From Scytonema hofmannii PCC 7110 (lineage in GTDB: Bacteria; Cyanobacteriota; Cyanobacteriia; Cyanobacteriales; Nostocaceae): a stretch of 64,000 nucleotides of DNA. Within the stretch, counting starts at the first letter, position 1. Each line of letters begins with the position of its first letter. The DNA is taken from contig NZ_KQ976355.1 in the NCBI RefSeq assembly GCF_000346485.2, positions 62,001-126,000 of the forward strand, written 5' to 3'. Shown piece after piece: positions 44,414 through 53,430 of the stretch. Under the pieces are notes generated by a model. That model was not told where the DNA came from, ran no database searches, and saw only the letters and a program-made list of their open reading frames with translations. The position numbers and the translations under genes were made by a program.

Positions 44414-47400
44414 TTACTTATAGAACAGACCAAGGGAACAAATAATTGATGGTTCTCTTTTCTCCACCTCTTCACTTACAATACACAAACGGTCATCCAT
44501 CCGTAGTGCCACTACTAACTCAGCCAACTGCTGATTACTAATGCCGCTTCTTAACTGACGGTTGAGAGTATCAATTGCTGATTGTCGCAACGGGTAACGG
44601 TAAATATCGTCAATTGCCTTTAGCAGTTCTTGAGTGACAAATAGCGTTCCCTTCATTTCTTGAGCATAACTCTTAAGTCGTTCATAGGTGCGGAACCTTG
44701 CTCCTGATGGTCGTCCCAGTTGACCGCCTGCATTTTTCTCTTCCTCAGCAAGAAGGGAAGCACCTTTTTTAACTAACTCGTGATGCTGTTCATCTCTGGG
44801 AATGGCGGGAGTCGTTTCTTCACACGCCGCCATTTTTAAAACTGCTAATTGCGACTGAGTGACGCTATTTCCTTTGCGGTCAACATAAATCAAAGAATCA
44901 TTACCCTCAGTAGTTTTCATATAAAGAAGTACCCCCTCTGGCTGCACAGGTTGGGGTATATGGGTGCGGGTAGAATAAACCACGTTGGGCATTTCTTCAA
45001 TCGTCTTTCTCAAAGCTGGATTGTCATCAGTAGCTTTTTTCCAAATTTGAAACGCTTCGGAGGTCAAGTCTACTTCTGTATCTTCTTCACCATCCAGAAT
45101 TCCAGATTTTTCATTGTAGAGGTCGAGAATGACTTGAGTAGCGTCGTCTTCAAAAAATGCTTCATCGGTTCCCACCACCTCAGCATTTTCTTGCAGTCGC
45201 TGGCGGAGTCTCCCCCGCAAATTAATAATGCTTTCTACTCCCTCCGCAGGTAGGAAAGAATAACAGAGGATTTTTTCTGCATTTTGTCCAATCCGGTCCA
45301 CCCGTCCTGCCCTCTGAATTAGGCGGATAATTGCCCACGGTAGATCCCAATTGACGATAATCGCACAGTCTTGTAAGTTGTGACCTTCACTGAGAACATC
45401 AGTGGCAATTAAAACTCGCAACTCAATTGATGGTGAAATGCGATCGCGTTTTCCATTGCTCACAGGACAAAACCTTCCTGTCAGTTCCGTAGGGTCTTTT
45501 GATTGACCCGTTACCCCTGCCATATGACTAATATTTCTTGCCTGTAAATTATCAACCAGATAGCGAACTGTATCTGCGAATTGTGTAAAAATTAGGACTT
45601 TATTATCAGGGTGAGTTTTTGTTAGCAGTTCGACCAAAACAGCAAGTTTTTCATCTTCTTTAGGGTTCCACTTCCCACAGTGTTGCAGCACATTAATCAG
45701 TGCTTTGGCATCTGCCAGTAAATCCCGTTTTAATCTTTTAATATCAAATAGCGTAGAACGCAACCACTTAAATCGCCGTTTATATCGGGTTGCATATTCA
45801 GTGTAAATTAATTCGGCTTTTTGTCGAAAACTCTTTTCTGTTAAACTTTCTGCCTCTCTCTCCTCTTGCCTCGATGAATCATCTACATCATCTTCGGTTT
45901 CTGTATCAAATAAAGTGGCTGCTATGGAATCAGTATCTTCATCGTTATTATTTGTGTCTAATAACTCAGCATCTTGAGTACCGATAGGAATATCAAGTCC
46001 TTGTTCTAGGGCATACAAATAAATAAAATTCCGGAAAATGTGGCGTTCAATTGATTGAATAAAGGCAATCCCACTACTTTCTAAACGTTTAAATAAATTG
46101 GTACGCGAAAACCCCATTAACCTACGTCCGCCGCGAAATAATGCATTAAGCTGGCGTTGCTCAGTGTCTGCGGGAGGTTGTTTGTGTTTAGTGACAACGT
46201 AATTTCCTAGCCCATAACGAGGTAGGTTTAGTTGATTGATTATTTCTACTACTGATTCAGAATAAAGCCGAGAATAAAGGTCAGTATCAGAGCTAGATAA
46301 AGTAAACTTGAGAGTACGAGGAATGCGATCTGGAAAATAAGAACTTCTTCCATCAGAAAACGCTAAATATTTACGTCCAGTTTCGTCTGTGTGGGCATAG
46401 TTCTCTTTAATAAACGAGCGGGTTCGCCTTACCATATAGCGTTTCATCAGCTCTCTCCAGTCATCAGGATGTTCGCTCTTTTCAAAAGCCGCTAACGAGC
46501 GTACAAGGCATTGGTGGCGTTTCATAAACTCTGTTTCACCACCCAATTCACTTATAAAAGCTTCTGGTCGAAAACCCAAATCTTGGTCTTCTAAGACAAA
46601 TAACCGTAGCTGAGACGAAAGGTCTAAGTAGGTTTTGTTATAAGGAGTGGCAGAGAGAAGAATACATTTACTTTCGTTGGCAGTAATATATTCTGCAATG
46701 GCTCGATAACGTTTTCCTTCCCGATTTCGCAGGTTATGACTTTCATCAATTAACACAACTCGGTAGCGACGTAATTCCGGCAACTGATTCTGCACTTTAC
46801 TAATGGGCAGCACTTTGGCAATTAGGCGATAGTTATCAACATACTCCTGCCACATCTGTACCAAGTTTTTAGGGCAAATAATTAGCGTTTCTAAAAAACA
46901 GTCTTCTTGTAAGATTTTGGCTAAGGCGGTTCCAACTAAAGTTTTACCCAAACCAACCACATCCCCAACCAGCACACCGCCGCGTCTGGTAACATGACGG
47001 GCTGCTAACTGCACGGCTGCTTTTTGGAACTCAAACAAGTTGTTAAATTCACGGGGGATGCGAAATTCTGAAATTCCAGCGATCGCCTCATGAGAAAGAT
47101 GATAAGCAATCTTTAGGTAAATGTGATAAGGCGGTATTAATTCTTCCCTCGCCCAACTCTCATCAATGATTTCTGCCAGTTCTTTGGAAATATCTATACA
47201 GCCGTATTCGTTCCAGCGGTCATCGAACCATTTTTGTAATTTGTTGCAGGCATCGTGATCTAAAACATCGACATTCAATTCTCCTTGTTTTGCCAGTCCT
47301 GGAAGGGTCAGGTTACTACTACCCAAAAATCCCACGGTTGGAGTGTTGGGGTCATTGCGATGTACAAGATATAACTTGGCGTGCAGGGGGTGACGCAGAA

Positions 47401-47797
47401 AGAGTTTAATAACGAGTTTCCCGGTTTTCAATTGATGGCTTAACCGTCGCAACCCCGCTTCATCCTGATTAGTTGGCGCACCAAGGGTTAACTGCTTGCG
47501 AAATTCAACTGCCATCCGTTTTTTGAAACGAACGATCGCACTGTTATCTATACGCCCGTCACTAGTGCCAAGGGTGAAAGCTGCATGGACTTCATCACTA
47601 GGCAGACTTTGCATCCCAATCAATAGACGACAACAAGCCTTTTCGCTACCAACATACTGTTCAATTAAATCATCTATCTTCCGCCAACCTCTAAGATTGA
47701 AGTAGCCAACGCAAAAATCCGCTCGATACGAGACTTTCAGCGTCGAGCGTAAAATTGGTAGCAGTTGCAAATCTATGTTGTCAAAGATGCGTGGCAT
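44414..47797 (-). CDS. PLD-nuclease/SNF2-family helicase
   Basis: 1127 residues. An N-terminal phospholipase-D-like nuclease domain (about 1-220) has HAKLYLVHRND (HxK, about 136) and the following GFLGSSNLTLPG. An SF2 SNF2-type helicase follows: Walker A LVGDVVGLGKTLVGTAL (about 275-291), DEAH variant LIDESHNLRN (about 350), LLSATPYNKT, and motif VI QRAGRVDRIGQ (about 835). An acidic spacer lies at about 625-650. Such nuclease-helicases accompany DNA methylases in defence islands, where the helicase/nuclease attacks unmodified DNA. DISARM-like DUF1998 partners are absent. Confidence 0.85.
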   Translation of the reverse strand: MPRIFDNIDLQLLPILRSTLKVSYRADFCVGYFNLRGWRKIDDLIEQYVGSEKACCRLLIGMQSLPSDEVHAAFTLGTSDGRIDNSAIVRFKKRMAVEFRKQLTLGAPTNQDEAGLRRLSHQLKTGKLVIKLFLRHPLHAKLYLVHRNDPNTPTVGFLGSSNLTLPGLAKQGELNVDVLDHDACNKLQKWFDDRWNEYGCIDISKELAEIIDESWAREELIPPYHIYLKIAYHLSHEAIAGISEFRIPREFNNLFEFQKAAVQLAARHVTRRGGVLVGDVVGLGKTLVGTALAKILQEDCFLETLIICPKNLVQMWQEYVDNYRLIAKVLPISKVQNQLPELRRYRVVLIDESHNLRNREGKRYRAIAEYITANESKCILLSATPYNKTYLDLSSQLRLFVLEDQDLGFRPEAFISELGGETEFMKRHQCLVRSLAAFEKSEHPDDWRELMKRYMVRRTRSFIKENYAHTDETGRKYLAFSDGRSSYFPDRIPRTLKFTLSSSDTDLYSRLYSESVVEIINQLNLPRYGLGNYVVTKHKQPPADTEQRQLNALFRGGRRLMGFSRTNLFKRLESSGIAFIQSIERHIFRNFIYLYALEQGLDIPIGTQDAELLDTNNNDEDTDSIAATLFDTETEDDVDDSSRQEEREAESLTEKSFRQKAELIYTEYATRYKRRFKWLRSTLFDIKRLKRDLLADAKALINVLQHCGKWNPKEDEKLAVLVELLTKTHPDNKVLIFTQFADTVRYLVDNLQARNISHMAGVTGQSKDPTELTGRFCPVSNGKRDRISPSIELRVLIATDVLSEGHNLQDCAIIVNWDLPWAIIRLIQRAGRVDRIGQNAEKILCYSFLPAEGVESIINLRGRLRQRLQENAEVVGTDEAFFEDDATQVILDLYNEKSGILDGEEDTEVDLTSEAFQIWKKATDDNPALRKTIEEMPNVVYSTRTHIPQPVQPEGVLLYMKTTEGNDSLIYVDRKGNSVTQSQLAVLKMAACEETTPAIPRDEQHHELVKKGASLLAEEEKNAGGQLGRPSGARFRTYERLKSYAQEMKGTLFVTQELLKAIDDIYRYPLRQSAIDTLNRQLRSGISNQQLAELVVALRMDDRLCIVSEEVEKREPSIICSLGLFYK

Positions 47798-47981
47798 GAT
47801 TTCATACTTAGTTGGTAATTTGTGATAGTGGGTTGCTTATTGGCAGTGTTCTACGAGTATAAGCAATCCTAGAGTTATTAATGCCATGTTGCTAGGAAAG
47901 CGAAAAATTTCAGGGGATCTGGGCGACAATTAAACAGGGGTTTTAAACGTTAATCATTCCCTACTCCTATACGGTACCTCA

Positions 47982-48654
47982 TTAAAAATTTAGGGTAGAG
48001 ATCGCATCCTGCTTTTGCTTGTCAGTTACGCCAAGATAGCGCTCAAGAGCGGCTAAGGTGCGATGACCGCTGATTGATTGGATGTGCCGCAATGGTACGC
48101 CAGCATCACTCATCCTGGTAAGTGCTGTCCTCCTAAAACTGTGGGTGCTAACGCCTTCAATGCCCAAGTTATACCAATTCTCTAAATTCACACTACACAT
48201 CCGAAGGTTGTGGCGAAGACAGCGCAATACGAACCTTTTTTAATCTGTAGTCTAGTTTTAGAGAAATGGTATTATAACAAACTTCTCTTAAGATGTCGTC
48301 AGCGCTGGCAGTGTGGATGTGTCCTCTGTTATGCCTACCGGGAAAAAGAAACTCTTTGCGCCGATCCGGGTTGTATTCCTCAAGGTATTGCCGTAGCTGT
48401 GGATGTACCTGCACCTCTCTGGTGTCCTTGCCTCCTTTCGTGTTGGGCGCTTGGAATACTATCACCTTCCTTACGCCTCTTGCCCCAAACACATCATGTA
48501 GATGCAAGGTACAAGCTTCGTTGATACGACAAGCGGTGTAAAGGCACATTCCGAACAATGCCTTATCGCGTGGCTTGACAAAGCCCTCTGTAAATAAGAG
48601 ATTAATTTGGTCGGGAGTGAGAATTTCTGCACGCCCGAAACGGTTTATTTTCAT
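47982..48654 (-). pseudogene. Tyrosine recombinase (phage integrase family), interrupted by MITE-like insertion
   Basis: Two frames together encode a short cyanobacterial-type integrase. Part one (from ATG 48654) has TACRINEACTLHLHDV (catalytic Arg). Part two has THSFRRTALTRMSDAG (His-x-x-Arg), SGHRTLAALERYLGV (second His/Arg region and catalytic Tyr). Between them, a 111-bp element with inverted repeat ends adds foreign residues, a stop and a frame change. Joining the protein on each side of the insert restores a natural sequence around ILREVC and NLGIEGVSTHS. The catalytic residues are intact, but the gene is dead unless the insert is excised. Confidence 0.8.
48168..48278. mobile_element. 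MITE-like 111-bp element inside the integrase
   Basis: The left end GTTATACCAATTCTCTAAA (48168-48186) and right end (48257-48278, complement of a GTTATAATACCATTTCTCTAAA-like sequence) form imperfect terminal inverted repeats that differ by one 3-base insertion and one substitution. The inside has no gene. TATAA-type sequence at both edges may be a target duplication. Similar GGTATAAC-ended repeats are common in cyanobacterial genomes. Confidence 0.65.
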
Positions 48655-48676
48655 AAGGAGACTTTACACTGGGAAA

Positions 48677-49237
48677 TTAGCTAATTACTATTTGTTGAAC
48701 CTCATTAACTCTCAATTCACGATTTCTGCCTATACTAATAGGGGATATATCTTTTATAATCACATTCCTTCCTATTAAATCATCAGGTTGTTGAATTACA
48801 CTTCTGATTCTATTTCTTAAAGTGAGTTGATTAAATACGTCTTCCCTTACCACAACTTGATAAATCTGATTATTGCATGATAATCTATAATGTAATATTT
48901 TCCCATTATAAACTTCACAATCTTCCACTATACCCTTAAAGGAGCTAGCTTGAAAAATTTGTGCTATGGGTTGCAATGAAACCCAACCTGCAGCCAATAC
49001 TCCTAAATATAATGCAGTTATATCAAATCCAATCTCCTTTTCAAGAATTGTTCTAAGATTCGCTGATGAAACTAATTGCCAAAATAAACTTATGCTTGTT
49101 ACAAAACCACCAGAAGCTAGAGCTATATTAATCACACTTGTTAGGTTAGGAAGCTGTCTTCCAGTCCGAAAATAATATAGTAGAATAAAGAATAAGGATA
49201 AGATTCCCCAAAGAATTAATTTGTGTGAATTGCTCAT
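48677..49237 (-). CDS. Membrane protein paired with the EAD1 effector
   Basis: 186 residues. Three to four membrane helices (about 6-25, 33-55, 72-92, perhaps re-entrant 93-100) are followed by a soluble beta-rich C-terminal domain (about 103-186, EDCEVYNGKILHYRLSCNNQ, VIIKDISPISIGRNRELRVN). No family recognised. It begins 18 bp after the EAD1-transmembrane gene and must be co-transcribed, so it may be an immunity, partner or pore subunit. Confidence 0.6.
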   Translation of the reverse strand: MSNSHKLILWGILSLFFILLYYFRTGRQLPNLTSVINIALASGGFVTSISLFWQLVSSANLRTILEKEIGFDITALYLGVLAAGWVSLQPIAQIFQASSFKGIVEDCEVYNGKILHYRLSCNNQIYQVVVREDVFNQLTLRNRIRSVIQQPDDLIGRNVIIKDISPISIGRNRELRVNEVQQIVIS

Positions 49238-49255
49238 AATTATTCAATCTTTATT

Positions 49256-50113
49256 TTAAATTAGTGTAAATATTTTAAAAGTAGCACCAATAATAGCGCC
49301 CAAGATTGAGCCAGGTATTTGACCAATTATCCCTCCAAGGAATGCTCCTCCTAAAGCAGAAGCAATTACGTTTTGACCTTGCTTCCATATGTTAGGATTA
49401 TTTATATTTAGACTAATTAATCCATAAATAGCTCCCCCAGCAGCACCAAAAATTGACCCACTACTACTAGCAACTAATCCTCCAAAAAAAGAACCACCTA
49501 ATGCTAAAGCAAGCAAATATCGACCCGTAATTAGTAGATTTTTAAATTTTATTGTCTCAAATATATTTGAGCAATGATGGATTTGTTCCTGGAGGTTATC
49601 AAGAATCCACACTATTAATTTTAGGAAATTTTCTGGATAGAGTAAGAAGATTACTACTACTATTATTAATAGGAAAAAACTTAGATTTTCTAATGTTAAT
49701 GTAAATCCAATAAAAAAATGTGGAATTAGTCGTAGGAAAAAGACAATTGGCTCTATTTGAGACTTTGTTGAAGTGGTATCTGAAGCATTAATAGATACAG
49801 AATTTCCTTTTGCTGATGAAATATTCGGTTGCAATTTAGAATCCGACCCTAACATTTCATTAGCAATGGTTGTTAATTGTTGATATCCAGGATTGGATCG
49901 AGACGCACCACGAATTAAGTCTTCAACCCATCCTTCTGCTTCTGCTGTCTGAATTAAATTAAAAACAACTTGTCTTAAAGAACCTCCTCCGGCAATTGCG
50001 TCTAAATTTTTATTGAATTCAAAATATAACATTTGTTCTAGCGATGCTCGTTCAGGAAAAGCCCCAATGAGTGCTTCTAGTAATTGTTTCTGCTGCCTAC
50101 TGGATAAAGACAT
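49256..50113 (-). CDS. EAD1-domain protein with glycine-zipper membrane region
   Basis: 285 residues. About residues 5-88 match Effector-Associated Domain 1, a death-like adaptor: LLEALIGAFPERASLEQMLY, then NLDAIAGGGSLRQVVFNLIQ, and EAEGWVEDLIRGASRSNPG. After a Ser/Thr-rich linker come two long hydrophobic helices (about 122-160) and two Gly-rich membrane segments with GxxxG runs (ALALGGSFFGGLVASSSGSI; GAFLGGIIGQIPGSILGAII). EAD1 normally recruits an effector to a matching EAD1 on a STAND or protease sensor; here the effector would be membrane pore formation. The matching sensor is not obvious in this window. Confidence 0.78.
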   Translation of the reverse strand: MSLSSRQQKQLLEALIGAFPERASLEQMLYFEFNKNLDAIAGGGSLRQVVFNLIQTAEAEGWVEDLIRGASRSNPGYQQLTTIANEMLGSDSKLQPNISSAKGNSVSINASDTTSTKSQIEPIVFFLRLIPHFFIGFTLTLENLSFFLLIIVVVIFLLYPENFLKLIVWILDNLQEQIHHCSNIFETIKFKNLLITGRYLLALALGGSFFGGLVASSSGSIFGAAGGAIYGLISLNINNPNIWKQGQNVIASALGGAFLGGIIGQIPGSILGAIIGATFKIFTLI

Positions 50114-50452
50114 ATTTTTTAATATAATTTTTTTAAAAGGAAAAATTAGGCACTTGCAATCGTAGTGTTATGAGCGTAATATACTATATTTTCCAAGGAA
50201 GACAGGGGAGGTGACTCAATCCCTTATTCTACCGAATGAGTGACACCCAAAATAATCCCGACTTATCAATCGCTCTGTCGGACTCCCACGCAAAACCGCC
50301 ATTTCAGCGCCCATTTATAGTTTCTGCTTATGATAGCGCTAGATGCACCGATATCAGCTATAATACATTACTCTAAATTAATAGCGATTCATTACCAGAG
50401 TCTACACTGCCCTCTGCAAAGAGCGTCTACACCCAATGGTACTTAAATAAAT
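50114..50452. promoter_or_regulatory. Divergent promoter region
   Basis: 339 bp between the EAD1 gene (minus) and the PLD-like gene (plus). A TATAAT box lies at about 50360-50365 for the plus-strand gene. Another AT-rich, GTAATATACTATATT-like stretch near 50176-50190 could serve the minus-strand operon. No gene is present. Confidence 0.4.
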
Positions 50453-51232
50453 ATGTCTAACCAAAGTCTCTTCCCAAGCTACCCATCCCCAAGCTTAACT
50501 CATGCAGATGTGATTGGTTATCTCAGTGCCTACGCAAGTAAAGGATGGCAGATTTATCAGGGGAACAGTGAAAATCAATTTATTATAAGAGTCACCGACA
50601 ACCAAAAGGTTTTTATTGATTATAATATTGACAATTCTGGTGAAAAATGGTGTGTACTTTTTGGTGATAGTATAAACGTTGCTGGTATTGCCGCATTTCC
50701 AGAGAATTTAGCAGGGCTGGAACAAGCAATCACAATGGCGGTTCGGGAGATTGGTCGCACGGAGAGTAAGCGTATAGACTGGTCTTCAACTCCAACGTCA
50801 ATACGTCTTTACCAAAATGAACCTGCGACAAATTTTAGCAAGTTAGTAGGACTAATTGCCACATCTACAATTGAAGCAGTCTTTGACCCTTATTTAGATA
50901 ACAAAGGCTTGAGTCACATTTTAACACTAGCAACACTTGGAGTCTCTGTTTCACAAAATGTACGCCTGCTTACCTCGAGCAAAATGGTGGGTAATAGATT
51001 AACTAAGCCTTACATTCATTCATGGTTTAAAGAGCTAAACTCTTCAGGAGAAATCCGGCAATTAAAATCTGATAAAGAACACCGTCGTTTCATGCTTTTA
51101 AGTGGTGGGCAAAGTCTTATCATAGGGTTATCTCTGAATGACCTATCAAAAAACGAAGCGGCTCACTTGGAATCTGATACACAAGATTTGATGTTTTTTA
51201 ATTCTGAATGGAACACTGCTTCAACAATTTAA
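50453..51232 (+). CDS. PLD-like domain protein, probably catalytically altered
   Basis: 259 residues. The N-terminal part (about 15-110) is a small alpha/beta domain (VIGYLSAYASKGWQIYQGNS). The C-terminal part has the PLD-type strand pattern: AVFDPYLDNKGLSHILTLAT, VRLLTSSKM, then EHRRFMLLSGGQSLIIGLSL. At the expected HxK position the motif is HRR, so the usual HKD chemistry is questionable. Similar C-termini occur in proteins linked to defence islands. Divergently transcribed from the EAD1 pair. Confidence 0.6.
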   Translation: MSNQSLFPSYPSPSLTHADVIGYLSAYASKGWQIYQGNSENQFIIRVTDNQKVFIDYNIDNSGEKWCVLFGDSINVAGIAAFPENLAGLEQAITMAVREIGRTESKRIDWSSTPTSIRLYQNEPATNFSKLVGLIATSTIEAVFDPYLDNKGLSHILTLATLGVSVSQNVRLLTSSKMVGNRLTKPYIHSWFKELNSSGEIRQLKSDKEHRRFMLLSGGQSLIIGLSLNDLSKNEAAHLESDTQDLMFFNSEWNTASTI

Positions 51233-51720
51233 ATATGCAGATGTTGGTATAAGCAACCCAAAGTGCTCGCTAAGCCCTTGTTTGCAGCCATAGCCAAACT
51301 ACTCCACGCCTGAGCACTCGCCCTATACCCTATTCCAATAACTCCAGAGGTTTTAACCTTCTTTATTGATACTTGACTGGGTTGATTGACTCAACATAAC
51401 AAGCGTGATATTATTAAAAGTCAAAAAACGTGTGGTCAGGTGCAACCAAATCAAAAACCCCTCAGTGGCGCGTACTGGGGGTTTTGGGTTGCGTGCTCTC
51501 TTGAGAGGGAGCGCGAGCGCAATAATCGATGTCTAGGCAACTGGCACATTCGTAGGCTCACCAGCGAAGTGGAATTTTGCTACAACTAGAACGAAAAATA
51601 AGCCTATGACTGTAGTACAAAAACTACAAGTGGCACAGTGCTTGTTGATGACTAAAAAGCCTTAACAAGGGCCAGATCTAGCGAAGCTGTCACCAGGGGC
51701 AAGATAGGCTGAAAATGTTA
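51233..51720. other. Intergenic DNA beside the Tn7-like left end
   Basis: No gene recognised. It contains a hairpin at 51442-51492 and otherwise unique sequence up to the transposon end at 51722. Confidence 0.4.
51442..51492 (+). terminator. Hairpin with long A/T-flanked GC stem
   Basis: GCAACC...AAAAACCCC TCAG and the complementary GGGGTTTTGGGTTGC form a long stem around GTGGCGCGTA, with a T-run inside the descending arm. It could end transcription from the PLD-like gene, about 210 bp upstream. Confidence 0.5.
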
Positions 51721-51840
51721 CTTGTCAGTGTGACGATAATATTGCCGTTTTCGCATGCTTGTGCTTCCAATTGAGTTTGGCAAACTTATGCTTATAATCG
51801 TAATCATCAGCGTATAACTTATAGCTAGTGGCTAAACTTG

Positions 51841-53430
51841 TTAATCATAGCCAAGAGACTGTTGAACTTCACGTAAGTAAGACCGAACCCAGAGGTTACG
51901 CATCACACCAGGCTTGGTAAGAAGTTGAGTAACCCGACGTTGTGTAGGTTTTTGTCCTTGTGAATGAAGCAATTGAGCAGTATTTTGTATTTCTTGGCAT
52001 ACAAGTTCTCTTTTTTCCTTACCAATTACATTATTGTATTCTTGGTAACGTTTGGAGATAGAACGAGAAAGCTCAGGAAAATATCTGTATAAATAGCTGT
52101 TATTTTTGTAGCCTAGTCGTCGAGAAATTTCTCCAAATGAAGGAGGTGGAAATTCCTGAAGTGCTAGTTCAAGAACAGGTTGAATTTTTTGGTGTCTAAT
52201 CAAGCTTTTATAATCAGCATAATTAACTTTAATGATTTGGGATAATTCGGGAAAATGATGCTGTAAAAAATTTGAACTCTTATTTAAACGAAGAGCAACA
52301 TCTTCTAAAGAAGGCGGTGGGTATTCATTAATTACTTCTTGAAGAATTATATTGAAAACTTGTTTTTTCTCTGAACTTACTCTCTTATAAGATTTTCTTG
52401 ACTTCTCAGTTTGATTGGGGTTCGGAACGCGAACAAAATTCTCAAAAAACAACACATCTGTTGTCAAAAAATTTAGCAATTTGATTTTCGCATAATGAGT
52501 TAACAACAAAAGCTTATCTAGTTGAGGTATTACCTTTCCCTTGCGCCATAAACCAATTGTTGCTTCATTTACAATGATGGTACGGGATAAAGCAGATTGA
52601 TTTGATTGAAATATTTGATTAATAAAAGTAGTAATGTTATTACTAATTCGATTTGAATCGAGAGTAGATTTGATAGTTGATGTAGCTGCGATTAAGTCTC
52701 CTAACTCGTTAGCAACGTAAAGTTGCCAAGCAATTTCATCTCTGGTATTCATTTTATCTACTTCACAATTTTTATATTGGGAACTCCCCAGCCATTTACC
52801 GCATTTATTACAGTGTCCTGGTTGGGAATCGCCAGAAAATACAAGTTGTTGAGTCAAACAATGAGGACATACAGACACAAACGTGTGATTGTGGATGGGA
52901 CAAATTTCAACTACATTGATACACCAAATAAGTGGCTCATAAATACTCTTACTATTATCACGCCATTCTTGATAACAAAAGGGACACCAAGCACGTTTAT
53001 GGCGAAGTAAACACCTTTTGGAAAGGACTTTAACCCAAGGAGTGAGGGTAAGAAAATGTAGGTCTGTTCGTTTTGTCAAAGTAGACATTGCATGTATTAA
53101 ATTACTGGCAATCAAGCCCATGCCATTAGTTGTTGTTCTATCCCTACCAATTCTCAGTATTTCACTGATACTTTCATCTCTGGAATTGTTGGATTTTAAA
53201 AATTTTGTTTCTCTACTCATAAGTGGGGCAATTTCATTTAGAAATAGCCGCCTAGTAGTAATGCAATGTTGTTCAGCTAGTCGAGTGACATAGCTTGTTA
53301 AACTTTCTACATAAGGAGTTCCTATACCAATTGGCTCTAGATTATATAAACGACTTCTTGGTGGAATCGGAGATTTTTGCGTATCCCAAGATGGGTAAAT
53401 TTTTAGGTTTAATATAGGGACATGACTCAT
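51841..53430 (-). CDS. tniQ: TniQ/TnsD-family target selector
   Basis: 529 residues. The N-terminal TniQ domain (about 35-240) begins ESLTSYVTRLAEQHCITTRR and carries zinc-binding cysteine/histidine pairs (WCPFCYQEW, CPIHNHTFVSVCPHC, HCNKCGKWLG). The C-terminal half has repeated DNA-binding-like helical units (EYPPPSLEDVALRLN; EFPPPSFGEISRRLGYKNNS; YLYRYFPELSRSISKRYQEY), typical of TnsD-like proteins that recognise an attachment site. The start overlaps the TnsC stop (ATGA), so they form an operon. Its stop is about 120 bp from the left end. Confidence 0.88.
   Translation of the reverse strand: MSHVPILNLKIYPSWDTQKSPIPPRSRLYNLEPIGIGTPYVESLTSYVTRLAEQHCITTRRLFLNEIAPLMSRETKFLKSNNSRDESISEILRIGRDRTTTNGMGLIASNLIHAMSTLTKRTDLHFLTLTPWVKVLSKRCLLRHKRAWCPFCYQEWRDNSKSIYEPLIWCINVVEICPIHNHTFVSVCPHCLTQQLVFSGDSQPGHCNKCGKWLGSSQYKNCEVDKMNTRDEIAWQLYVANELGDLIAATSTIKSTLDSNRISNNITTFINQIFQSNQSALSRTIIVNEATIGLWRKGKVIPQLDKLLLLTHYAKIKLLNFLTTDVLFFENFVRVPNPNQTEKSRKSYKRVSSEKKQVFNIILQEVINEYPPPSLEDVALRLNKSSNFLQHHFPELSQIIKVNYADYKSLIRHQKIQPVLELALQEFPPPSFGEISRRLGYKNNSYLYRYFPELSRSISKRYQEYNNVIGKEKRELVCQEIQNTAQLLHSQGQKPTQRRVTQLLTKPGVMRNLWVRSYLREVQQSLGYD

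Noticed and set aside
39987-47797. DISARM or BREX system
   Set aside because: A methylase, helicase and PLD domain are present, but DUF1998, PglZ, BrxC and BrxL proteins are not, and PLD is fused to an SNF2 rather than encoded separately.
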